From Pseudomonadota bacterium (GTDB taxonomy: Bacteria > Pseudomonadota > Alphaproteobacteria > Rhizobiales > Rhizobiaceae): 64,000 nt of DNA. Below the pieces are notes generated by a model. That model had not been told where the DNA came from and ran no database searches. It saw only the letters and a list, made by a program, of their open reading frames with translations. The stretch is taken from assembly GCA_023404095.1 (NCBI GenBank), contig JAEYDD010000026.1, positions 62,001 through 126,000 of the forward strand, written 5' to 3'. The first letter of the stretch is position 1. Each line of letters starts with the position of its first letter. Both the position numbers and the translations under genes were made by a program. This document shows, in pieces, positions 42,249 to 50,378 of this stretch.

Positions 42249-43223
42249 ATGCTTTTCAACAAACTCAGGACTATGACGCTTGCGGCGGTTGCCGCCACGG
42301 CCATGTCGCTTCCCGCACCTGCAGCCGACGCGCCGCAGGGCGGCAGCGTCGCCGCGGTCGAAAACACCAAGGGGCCGGTCCGGATCGCGTTCCTTTCGTT
42401 TCAGAACAACCCGTTCTGGACACCGGTGACGGAGGGCGCCAAGGCTGCGAACGACTATCTTTCGAAGTTCGATGCGACGGTCGAATTCGTGGATCTCGGC
42501 GACGAGCTTTCCGCCGAAGCCGTCGTTGCCGGCATCGAGGGGGCGCTCGCCAAGAAGTACGATGGCATCGTCGTGGTGCCGATCTTCGACGGTACGGCGC
42601 GCATCATCAACGAGGCGACCGACGAGGGCGTTCCGGTGTTCAACATCATCGCCGAGGGCGCCACGGAATCCAGGCGCCTTGCCTTCATCGGCCAGGATGC
42701 GACCTCAGCGGGCAGGCAGATCGGCGAGTTCATTGCCCAGAAGATGGACGGCAAGGGCAAGCTCGGTGTCATCACCGGCTATTTCGGCGCCACCCAGCAC
42801 ACCCAGCGCATGAACGGCGCGCTGGATTATCTCAAGGCCAGTTTCCCAGATATCCAGATCGTCGGACCGTTCGAGAACAAGGACAAGGCGGAATCCGCCT
42901 ACTCGCTGGTACAGGACATGATGACCGCCAATCCCGATCTTTCCATGGTGTATGTGACGGCAGGCGGGCCTTTCGGCGCGGCGAAGGCAGTCAAGGATCT
43001 CAACCTTACCGGCAAGGTCGGCGTCGTCGGTTTCGATCATACGCCCGACAACATGCAGTATCTGAAGACGGGCGAGATGGTCGGCTTGCTCGACCAGGCG
43101 CCCTATCAGCAGGCGCTCGATTCCAGCGTGATGCTCTACAACTACCTCGTCGCCGGCCAGGAGCCGCCTGCGAAAGTCATTCCGGTAACCGGAAAGCTGC
43201 TGACGCCCGATGATGCAAAGTGA
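42249..43223 (+). CDS. Sugar-binding protein, RbsB-type, Sec-exported
   Basis: This 324-residue periplasmic binding protein of the type-1 class has a Sec signal peptide (LRTMTLAAVAATAMSLPAPA) with cleavage near PAAD. The mature part includes RIAFLSFQNNPFWTPVTEGA and VGFDHTPDNMQYL. GGAGGAG precedes ATG 42249, which decides this start over the in-frame TTG/ATG at 42231-42234. Unlike the other three binding proteins in the window it has no twin-arginine motif. Confidence 0.9.
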   Translation: MLFNKLRTMTLAAVAATAMSLPAPAADAPQGGSVAAVENTKGPVRIAFLSFQNNPFWTPVTEGAKAANDYLSKFDATVEFVDLGDELSAEAVVAGIEGALAKKYDGIVVVPIFDGTARIINEATDEGVPVFNIIAEGATESRRLAFIGQDATSAGRQIGEFIAQKMDGKGKLGVITGYFGATQHTQRMNGALDYLKASFPDIQIVGPFENKDKAESAYSLVQDMMTANPDLSMVYVTAGGPFGAAKAVKDLNLTGKVGVVGFDHTPDNMQYLKTGEMVGLLDQAPYQQALDSSVMLYNYLVAGQEPPAKVIPVTGKLLTPDDAK

Positions 43224-44760
43224 CCGCCTGAACGAGGCGGCTGCACCGGACGCAGCCGCCACTTCGGCGCCGCCGCCGCTCGTCCGGGCGCGCGGCATCG
43301 CCAAGAGCTTCTCCGGCAACGCCGTGCTCCATTCCGTCGACCTCGACCTGCATGCGGGCGAGGTTGTCGGCCTCCTCGGTGAAAATGGTGCTGGCAAGTC
43401 CACGCTGATGCACATCCTGTCGGGCGGCCTTCAGCCGGATGTGGGCACGATCGAGATGGACGGCGCACCCGTCCGCTTTGGCTCCGTCGCGGAGGGCATC
43501 GCGTCCGGCGTCAGCTTCGTGCACCAGGAACTATCGGTGATCGGCGCGCTGAGCGTGGCGGAAAACCTCCACCTCGGCCGGATGGCGAAGACCGGCGCCG
43601 GCCTCGTCGACTTCGGGCTCATGCAGGAGGCGTCGAGCGCGCTTCTCGAACGGGTCGGGGCAGGTCATATCGATCCGCGCCAAGAGGCGGGATTGCTTCG
43701 TGCCGGCGAGCAGCAACTGATTGAGATCGCCAAGGCTGCGGGCCGCAGGCCGCGCCTGCTGATCCTCGACGAACCGACGTCGTCGCTGACGCCGCATGAG
43801 GTGGGTGGCTTCTTCTCCTATGTCCGTGAGGCACGCGCGGCGGGTGCCGCCATCATTTTCATCACCCATCGCCTCGAGGAAGCGATGTCGCTCTGCGACC
43901 GCGTCGTCGTCCTGCGCAACGGCGCGATCGTCACCGAGCGCCGGCCGGCCGACACGAACAGGGGGCAATTGATTGCCGACATGACCGGCAAACCTGCGAT
44001 CTACGAGCACCGGCCCCGATCCGTGGACGGCGGCGAGATCGCATTGTCGCTGAGCGGCGTGTCCGATGATCGCCTACTTCAGGCAATCGACCTCGACATC
44101 CGCAAGGGCGAGATCTTCGGCCTGTTCGGGCTCGTCGGTGCGGGGCGGACCGAACTGCTGGACCTGATCCACGGCGTCCATCCTCATAAGGCCGGTACGA
44201 TTACGCTGTTCGGCAAAGAGCTGTCGTTGCGCGATCCGAGCCAAGCGGTGCGGACGGGGATCGCGCTCGTTCCCGAGGGACGCAAGACGGCGGGCATCCT
44301 GCCGCAGCACTCCGTGCGCGACAATGCGGCGATCAGCAGCCTCAGGCGCTTCGCCAAGGGCGTATTTTCGGATCGCGCGGGAGACGCCGGTCGGGTGGAG
44401 CGCTACCGCCAGAGCCTCGGCATCCGCATGGCGGCGGACACGCAGGCGATCTCGACGCTTTCCGGCGGGAACCAGCAGAAGGTCATCTTCGCGCGCGCCC
44501 TGATGGCCGAGCCGCGACTGCTTCTGCTGGATGAGCCGACCCACGGCGTCGATGTCGGCGCCAAGTCCGATCTCTACGACATCGTGACGCGGGAGGCGGA
44601 CAAGGGATTGACGGTCATCGTGGCCTCATCCGAGGTTCCGGAAATCCTGGCGCTGTGCGATCGCGTCGCCATACTCTCGAAGGGAAGGCTTGCGGGGGTT
44701 CTCGAACGCGCCGAGATGACCGAAGATCGAATTCTGACCATGGCTTTCAAGGAGCACTGA
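43210..44760 (+). CDS. ABC ATPase, RbsA-type tandem NBD
   Basis: This 516-residue protein has two fused ATPase halves, as in RbsA. The first half has Walker A GENGAGKST and Walker B LLILDEPTSSLT with a signature of LRAGEQQ. The second half has the usual weak Walker A LVGAGRTELL, a good signature LSGGNQQK and LLLLDEPTHGVDVG. It overlaps the binding-protein gene by 14 bp, which is more than the operon average. It drives the 41258-42223 permease. Confidence 0.9.
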   Translation: MMQSDRLNEAAAPDAAATSAPPPLVRARGIAKSFSGNAVLHSVDLDLHAGEVVGLLGENGAGKSTLMHILSGGLQPDVGTIEMDGAPVRFGSVAEGIASGVSFVHQELSVIGALSVAENLHLGRMAKTGAGLVDFGLMQEASSALLERVGAGHIDPRQEAGLLRAGEQQLIEIAKAAGRRPRLLILDEPTSSLTPHEVGGFFSYVREARAAGAAIIFITHRLEEAMSLCDRVVVLRNGAIVTERRPADTNRGQLIADMTGKPAIYEHRPRSVDGGEIALSLSGVSDDRLLQAIDLDIRKGEIFGLFGLVGAGRTELLDLIHGVHPHKAGTITLFGKELSLRDPSQAVRTGIALVPEGRKTAGILPQHSVRDNAAISSLRRFAKGVFSDRAGDAGRVERYRQSLGIRMAADTQAISTLSGGNQQKVIFARALMAEPRLLLLDEPTHGVDVGAKSDLYDIVTREADKGLTVIVASSEVPEILALCDRVAILSKGRLAGVLERAEMTEDRILTMAFKEH

Positions 44761-44762
44761 AC

Positions 44763-45917
44763 GTGAGCACGAACCAGGAAGTATTTGCGAGGGGGGTCTT
44801 TGTCGGCAGGGTGTGGAACCCCGCCGTGGCAGGTCCCAGTTTGGTGGTCGTGCGGGACGGAAATGTGATCGACATCACCTCGAAGACGGTGCCGATGATG
44901 CGCGACCTGCTGGAGCGCGAAGACGCTGCGGCCTATGCGGCGAAAGCGGAAGGACCGGTTCTGGTCGGTCTTGAGGATCTCATTGCGCGCGGTGTCGGCG
45001 CGCCGGACGCGAGTTCCGTGCATCTTCTCGCGCCGAACGACCTGCAGGCGGTGAAAGCCTGCGGCGTCACCTTCGCGCGCTCGATGATCGAACGGGTGAT
45101 CGAGGAGCGTGCGGCTGGAAACCCCGATGCCGCCCAGAAGATCCGGGAGAAGGTGAGCGCGGTCATAGGCGAAAGCCTGCGGGACCTGAAAGCCGGGTCA
45201 CCCGCTGCCTTGAAGGTCAAGGAAGCACTGATCGAGGAAGGCGTCTGGTCGCAGTATCTCGAAGTCGGCATCGGGCCGGATGCGGAAGTCTTCTCCAAGG
45301 CGCAGGTCCTTTCGTCCGTCGGCCACGCCGCCGATGTCGGCCTGCATCCGATTTCCAAGTGGAACAATCCGGAGCCGGAAATCGTGCTCGCGGTCAATTC
45401 CCGTGGCGTCGTCCAGGGGGCGGCACTCGGCAACGACGTCAATCTTCGCGACGTGGAGGGACGCTCGGCGCTTCTGCTTGGCAAGGCGAAGGACAACAAC
45501 GCCTCCTGCTCCATCGGTCCCTTCATTCGCCTGTTCGACGCAACCTACACCATAGACGACGTGCGAAACGCCGAGTTGACGCTACGCGTCGAGGGCGAGG
45601 ACGGCTTCGTTCTCGACGGACGCAGTTCGATGAAGGAGATCAGCCGCGACCCGCTCGACCTGGTCGGCCAGACGATCGGCCGCCATCATCAGTATCCGGA
45701 CGGCTTCATGCTCTTCATGGGAACCCTGTTCGCGCCGACCGAGGACCGGGATGCGCCGGGGCAGGGCTTCACCCACAAGATTGGTGATATCGTCACGATC
45801 GCCAACGACAGGCTCGGCGCGCTGACGAACCGGGTAAGGCTCTCCACCGAGTGCGCGCCCTGGACGTTCGGGGTCTCGCACCTGATGCGCAACCTGTCGG
45901 CGCGCCAGCTTCTGTGA
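44763..45917 (+). CDS. Fumarylacetoacetate hydrolase (FAH)-family protein
   Basis: This 384-residue protein has the FAH C-terminal fold, with the metal site suggested by HPISKWNNPEPEIVLAV (Glu-x-Glu) and GNDVNLRDVE plus KAKDNNASCSIGPF. Close relatives act as 2-keto-3-deoxy sugar acid dehydratases/hydrolases (the AraD1 or KdaD type) in pentose oxidation. GTG start 3 bp after the ATPase stop. As last gene before the terminator it may cleave or dehydrate the keto-acid end product of the operon's pathway. Confidence 0.85.
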   Translation: MSTNQEVFARGVFVGRVWNPAVAGPSLVVVRDGNVIDITSKTVPMMRDLLEREDAAAYAAKAEGPVLVGLEDLIARGVGAPDASSVHLLAPNDLQAVKACGVTFARSMIERVIEERAAGNPDAAQKIREKVSAVIGESLRDLKAGSPAALKVKEALIEEGVWSQYLEVGIGPDAEVFSKAQVLSSVGHAADVGLHPISKWNNPEPEIVLAVNSRGVVQGAALGNDVNLRDVEGRSALLLGKAKDNNASCSIGPFIRLFDATYTIDDVRNAELTLRVEGEDGFVLDGRSSMKEISRDPLDLVGQTIGRHHQYPDGFMLFMGTLFAPTEDRDAPGQGFTHKIGDIVTIANDRLGALTNRVRLSTECAPWTFGVSHLMRNLSARQLL

Positions 45918-45929
45918 CAAACCCGGGGA

Positions 45930-45965
45930 GAGGCCCGCGGGACGCTTCCGCCGGCCTCGTCTTTC
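45930..45965 (+). terminator. Rho-independent terminator of the sixteen-gene operon
   Basis: GAGGCC-c-GCGG (45930-45940), loop GACGCTT, CCGC-c-GGCCTC (45948-45958) form a 10-bp stem with one mismatch, followed by GTCTTTC. It stands 13 bases after the FAH stop and is the strongest terminator-like structure I saw in this strand. Confidence 0.65.
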
Positions 45966-45999
45966 GGGAAAGGTTACGGAGATTTAATGCGGGCGGTCG

Positions 46000-46046
46000 T
46001 TGACCGCAGGCGGGCGATTGAATAACGGTACCGAAAAGTTCCGTTA
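46000..46046. promoter_or_regulatory. macAB promoter region with inverted repeat
   Basis: TTGACC at 46000-46005 is a likely -35 box. TAACGG (46023-46028) and CCGTTA (46041-46046) form a 6-bp inverted repeat with 12-bp spacer, overlapping the palindrome CGGTACCG (46026-46033). They end 14 bp before the macA-like start, so a TetR-type repressor from the same operon could bind here. Confidence 0.4.
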
Positions 46047-46059
46047 ATAGTGTCGATCC

Positions 46060-47271
46060 ATGAAGCTCAGATATCCCATCATTCTACTTTGTCTGCTCGC
46101 CGCGGGTGCCGCCTTCTTTCTAAAGGACGACCTGTCCGCCGCGCAGTCGGCCAACTATCTCACTGCCGCCGTGGAGAGGGGGGACATCGAGGAAACCGTG
46201 CTGGCGAGCGGTACACTCAAGCCGTCGCGGCTGGTCGCGGTCGGGTCGCAGGTGTCGGGCCGCATTACCGCGCTGAAGGTCAAGCTCGGCGACACCGTGC
46301 GGGAGGGCGATCTCATTGCCGAGATCGATTCCACCACGCAGGACAACGCCTTGCGCAAGTCGAAGGCAGCCCTTGCCAATGTTCAGGCACAGCGCAGCGA
46401 AAAAGTGGCCGAACTCGAAAATGCGCGGCTAACGCTTAGCCGGCAGCGGACCATTTTTTCCAAGCACGTCGGATCGGAGGCGGATCTCCAATCGGCCGAA
46501 GCGGACGTCAAGATGGTCGCGGCCCAGATCGAGGCGCTCGATGCCCAGATCGCGGAGGCCGAGGTGGCCGTGGAGACCGCCAAGGCCGACGTTGGCTACA
46601 CGCGCATCACCGCGCCGATGAACGGAACCGTCCTTGCGATCGTCAACCAGGAAGGCCGTACCGTCAATGCGACCCAGTCGGCGCCGACGATCGTCATCCT
46701 GGGCGACCTCACGACGATGACTGTAAGGGCCGAGATCTCGGAGGCCGACATTACGCGCGTCAAGGAAGGCCAGCCGGTCCGCTTCAGCCTCATCGGCGAC
46801 CGGACGACGGCCTATGACGCGGTGCTTGCTTCGATCGAACCCGCGCCGGAGTCGATTACGAGCGACAGCAGCGTCCAGACCTCGACCGCGACGTCGCAGA
46901 CTTCGTCTTCATCCTCCTCGTCTGCGATCTACTATATCGGCGTGTTCGACGTTCCCAATGACGACGGTCGGTTCCGCACCTACATGTCCGTGGAGGTCAG
47001 CGTCGTGCTCGGCGCGGCCAAGGGCGCATTGACGATACCCTCTTCTGCCCTGGGAACCGCAGAAGGTCCGGGGCGCTACCGTGTGCGGGTCATGGCCGCC
47101 GATGGCACGCTGGTCGAGCGAAGCGTCGAAATCGGCCTTAACAACAAGATCACCGCCGAGGTCCATTCCGGGCTGGAAGAGGGTGAGCGTGTGGTCATCA
47201 GTTCGGCGGGCACAAGCACCACTACCGCACAGAGCGGTCGCTCCGGCGGCCCGCCGCCGATGGGGCTCTGA
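46060..47271 (+). CDS. macA: MacA-like membrane fusion (HlyD-family) subunit
   Basis: This 403-residue periplasmic adaptor has an N-terminal membrane anchor (YPIILLCLLAAGAAFF), a lipoyl/barrel part starting GDIEETVLASGTLKP, a coiled-coil arm of about 80 residues rich in Glu, Ala and Gln, and GYTRITAPMNGTVLAI. It contains a Ser/Thr-rich insertion (about residues 265-290) that is odd for MacA. It couples MacB to an outer-membrane channel in macrolide or peptide export. Two bases separate it from macB. Confidence 0.88.
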   Translation: MKLRYPIILLCLLAAGAAFFLKDDLSAAQSANYLTAAVERGDIEETVLASGTLKPSRLVAVGSQVSGRITALKVKLGDTVREGDLIAEIDSTTQDNALRKSKAALANVQAQRSEKVAELENARLTLSRQRTIFSKHVGSEADLQSAEADVKMVAAQIEALDAQIAEAEVAVETAKADVGYTRITAPMNGTVLAIVNQEGRTVNATQSAPTIVILGDLTTMTVRAEISEADITRVKEGQPVRFSLIGDRTTAYDAVLASIEPAPESITSDSSVQTSTATSQTSSSSSSSAIYYIGVFDVPNDDGRFRTYMSVEVSVVLGAAKGALTIPSSALGTAEGPGRYRVRVMAADGTLVERSVEIGLNNKITAEVHSGLEEGERVVISSAGTSTTTAQSGRSGGPPPMGL

Positions 47272-47274
47272 CCT

Positions 47275-49227
47275 ATGACGCCGCTGATAACCGTTGAAAA
47301 GCTGAGGCGTGAATATGCTTCGGGCGAGGATACGATCGCCGTCCTCAAGGACATCGACCTGACCATCGAAAAGGGCGAGATGGTGGCGATCGTCGGTTCC
47401 TCGGGGTCCGGGAAGTCCACGCTGATGAACATCCTGGGCCTGCTCGACCGGCCGACATCGGGAACCTATCGGATTTCCGGTCAGGAAACCTCCACGCTCG
47501 AAAACGACGAGCGCTCGGCATTGCGCCGGGAGCATTTCGGCTTCATCTTCCAGCGTTACCATCTGCTGTCCGAGCTGTCGGCGCTGGGCAATGTCGAGAT
47601 ACCGGCGGTCTATGCCGGTCGAGCCCGCTCGCAAAGGCGCGAGCGCGCTGCCGCCCTGCTTGGGCGCCTCGGAATGGCTGAGCGTACGGGGCACCTGCCG
47701 GGGCAACTCTCAGGCGGCCAGCAGCAGCGCGTTTCGATTGCCCGCGCGCTGATGAACGACGCGGAGGTCATCCTGGCAGACGAGCCAACAGGCGCGCTCG
47801 ACAAGGCGAGCGGCGACGAGGTGCTACGCATCCTGGACGAGCTGCACGCCGAAGGGCGCACCATCATCATCGTCACGCATGATCCCGGCGTGGCTGCGCG
47901 TGCCGGACGCATCATCGAGATTTCGGACGGCCGCATCGTCTCCGACCGGCGTTCGCAGATGGGCGCCGCCGGCGTCGAAAACGCTAATTCGGCCACGTCC
48001 CGAGCACAGTCGCCCTCTAAGATCGGCGCGCGCGTCGACCGCTTCCGCGAAGCCTTCGTCATGGCGATCAAGGCGCTGCGTGCCCACCGCATGCGCAGCT
48101 TCCTGACGATGCTCGGCATCATCATCGGCATCGCCTCGGTCATCTCAGTCGTCGCGCTCGGCACCGGCAGCCAGCAGAAGGTGCTGGCGAACATATCCAG
48201 TCTCGGCACCAACACCCTGGAGATATTTCCCGGCACCGGCTTCGGCGACGTTCGTGCCGCAAGGGTCAAGACGCTCGTCGTGTCCGACGCAGACGCGCTG
48301 TCGCAGCTTTCCTATGTGGATGCCGTCACGCCGACCGTCTCCACTGCCGAGACCGTCCGTTTCGGCGCGGTGGAGGCCAATGCGCTCGTCAACGGCGTCG
48401 GCAGCGAATACTTCGTCGTCAAGGGCTCGACTCTCGTCAACGGGCGGCTTTTCAATGCCGACAGCGTCGCGTCCATCGCGCAGGATGCCGTGATCGACGA
48501 GAATGCCGCAATGGCGCTCTTCGGCGACAGCGGGCTCGATCCGATCGGTCAGGTCATCATGGTCGGCAGCGTTCCCTGCCGGGTCGTCGGGGTGATCTCG
48601 TCGCAGCAGGGCGGGTTCGGCTCCAGCGACAACCTCTCGATCTTCCTGCCCTACACCAGCGTGCAGGCGCGCTTTATAGGCGACATGTCGCTCAGGAGCG
48701 TCACGGTCCGCGTGGACGACACCGTTCATACCGCCGCGGCCGAACAGGCCGTAACGGAGTTCCTCACCCGCCGCCACGGCACGAAGGACTTCTTCATTCT
48801 CAATACGGACGATATTCGCCAGACGATCACCAGCACGACGCAGGCTCTGACGCTGCTTGTCAGTGCCATTGCGGTCATCTCGCTCGTCGTGGGCGGCATC
48901 GGGGTGATGAACATCATGCTGGTATCCGTTTCTGAGCGGGTCAGCGAGATCGGCGTGCGAATGGCGGTCGGCGCGAGACGCCACGACATCCTGCAGCAGT
49001 TCCTGATCGAAGCGGTACTCGTCTGCCTCATCGGCGGCGTGGTGGGAATAGCGGCGGCATTGGCGTTCGGGCTTGCCTTCAATGCGGCCGGCACCAGCTT
49101 CACGCTCGTCTTCTCGATGACGCCGATGCTGGTGGCTTTCGTCTGCTCCTGCTTCATCGGCATTGTCTTTGGCTATCTTCCCGCCCGCAACGCTTCCCGG
49201 CTCGATCCGGTGGCGGCGTTGTCATGA
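47275..49227 (+). CDS. macB: MacB-type ABC exporter (ATPase plus permease)
   Basis: This 650-residue protein has an N-terminal ATPase with Walker A VGSSGSGKST, signature LSGGQQQRVSIARAL, Walker B VILADEPTGALD and switch His in IVTHDPGVA. A linker leads to a membrane helix (FLTMLGIIIGIASVISVVAL), a periplasmic domain, and three C-terminal helices, including IAVISLVVGGIGVMNIMLVS. This is the MacB layout. It works with the 46060-47271 adaptor and a TolC-like channel not encoded here. Confidence 0.92.
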   Translation: MTPLITVEKLRREYASGEDTIAVLKDIDLTIEKGEMVAIVGSSGSGKSTLMNILGLLDRPTSGTYRISGQETSTLENDERSALRREHFGFIFQRYHLLSELSALGNVEIPAVYAGRARSQRRERAAALLGRLGMAERTGHLPGQLSGGQQQRVSIARALMNDAEVILADEPTGALDKASGDEVLRILDELHAEGRTIIIVTHDPGVAARAGRIIEISDGRIVSDRRSQMGAAGVENANSATSRAQSPSKIGARVDRFREAFVMAIKALRAHRMRSFLTMLGIIIGIASVISVVALGTGSQQKVLANISSLGTNTLEIFPGTGFGDVRAARVKTLVVSDADALSQLSYVDAVTPTVSTAETVRFGAVEANALVNGVGSEYFVVKGSTLVNGRLFNADSVASIAQDAVIDENAAMALFGDSGLDPIGQVIMVGSVPCRVVGVISSQQGGFGSSDNLSIFLPYTSVQARFIGDMSLRSVTVRVDDTVHTAAAEQAVTEFLTRRHGTKDFFILNTDDIRQTITSTTQALTLLVSAIAVISLVVGGIGVMNIMLVSVSERVSEIGVRMAVGARRHDILQQFLIEAVLVCLIGGVVGIAAALAFGLAFNAAGTSFTLVFSMTPMLVAFVCSCFIGIVFGYLPARNASRLDPVAALS

Positions 49228-49922
49228 CCCCTGCGGGGGCGCAATGTATCAATCGACAGGCAAGGTACCTTGAGACCAGAATGGCCGACCTCGAAGAGAA
49301 ACGACCGGTAATCCAGATCGCCCGGAAGCGGGGACGTCCCAGGACGCAGAGCGACGACGAGCGGCGTGCCTTCATCGCCGACATCGCCCGGCGCACCTTC
49401 GTCGAACTCGGCTATGCCGGCACGACGACTGATATCGTGGCGACGCACTGTCGGATTTCGAAGCAGACGCTCTACCGGCTCTTCTCAACGAAAACGGCCC
49501 TCTTTCTAGCCGCCGTCGCCTCGCACCGGCAGATGATGCTCGCGCTGCCGAGGCCGGAGCAGGAGGAGGGGAGCCTGGAGGAGGTGCTAGAGCAGATCTT
49601 CATGATCGACCTGGACGAAGACAGCTACCGCGAACGGGAGGCGTTCATCCACGTCGTCATGCGGGATTCCGCACGCGTGCCGGAACTGGCAGAGATCCTG
49701 CGGAAGGAGGGCTTCGAGCGATCCCGCGACAGTCTGGCAGACTGGCTGAAGCGGCAGGAGGAAGCGGGCCGCCTCGTCATGGATGATCCCCAGAGCGGAG
49801 CGAGGATGCTGATGGACATGATCTTCGGCGGGATGCGGCCCGGATGGCTCAGTCCGGAGGCTCGGAGGGTTCATCTGCGGCGATGCATCCGGGTTTTCGT
49901 CCGCGGCGTCTCCCCACCCTGA
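49224..49922 (+). CDS. TetR-family transcriptional regulator
   Basis: This 232-residue regulator has an N-terminal TetR HTH (TTDIVATHCRISKQTLYRLF) after a basic RKRGRPRTQSDDERR segment. The start at 49224 overlaps the macB stop; an internal ATG at 49281 would remove 19 residues and starts at the more conserved part. It is third gene of the macAB operon and probably its autoregulated repressor, responding to an exported compound. Confidence 0.88.
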   Translation: MTPAGAQCINRQARYLETRMADLEEKRPVIQIARKRGRPRTQSDDERRAFIADIARRTFVELGYAGTTTDIVATHCRISKQTLYRLFSTKTALFLAAVASHRQMMLALPRPEQEEGSLEEVLEQIFMIDLDEDSYREREAFIHVVMRDSARVPELAEILRKEGFERSRDSLADWLKRQEEAGRLVMDDPQSGARMLMDMIFGGMRPGWLSPEARRVHLRRCIRVFVRGVSPP

Positions 49923-49939
49923 CGTCGAGCAACTTGCGT

Positions 49940-50245
49940 TCAGCGCAGGCGGTGATCCATCCGGCTCAATCGGACGACGTTGGATTCGCTGACGGCATGT
50001 TCGATTTCTGCAAACAGGCCCTCAATCAGCTCGATGAATTCAGCGCGCCGCCGATGGCGTAATTCCGCCGGCAGATTGTCGACGGTGGCCAGCGCCCGTT
50101 CGGCGGCTGCCAGATCATCGCACATGGAGCGGAAGTCGTCGTCGCGCCAGATCAGCGCGCGTATCCGTTCGGCCTGCATCGGGAAGCGGCGCACCGCCGA
50201 TGGCATGCCGTCGCTCAAGCTGAAATCGTCCGTCCCCCTGCCCAC
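49940..50245 (-). CDS. Small conserved-looking protein of unknown function
   Basis: This 101-residue protein has no recognised domain. The C-terminal 75 residues are alpha-helical, with pattern RALIWRDDDFRSMCDDLAAA and EFIELIEGLFAEIEHAV, resembling small cytosolic helical proteins of unknown function in rhizobia. The GTG at 50245 is chosen because GGGAGGGG lies directly upstream; longer versions lack a ribosome site. It is divergent from the TPR regulator gene. Confidence 0.6.
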   Translation of the reverse strand: MGRGTDDFSLSDGMPSAVRRFPMQAERIRALIWRDDDFRSMCDDLAAAERALATVDNLPAELRHRRRAEFIELIEGLFAEIEHAVSESNVVRLSRMDHRLR

Positions 50246-50378
50246 ATCACCCCTCCCATCAGGAGTGAGAACATCACGATTTACAATGATATTGGAGAAC
50301 GTGTCGAGTTGACGTAGGATACTGGAGTATACAGGCGTAGGCGCCTGTGGCGTCGCGTTCTGTGGCTTTGGGGGAGCC

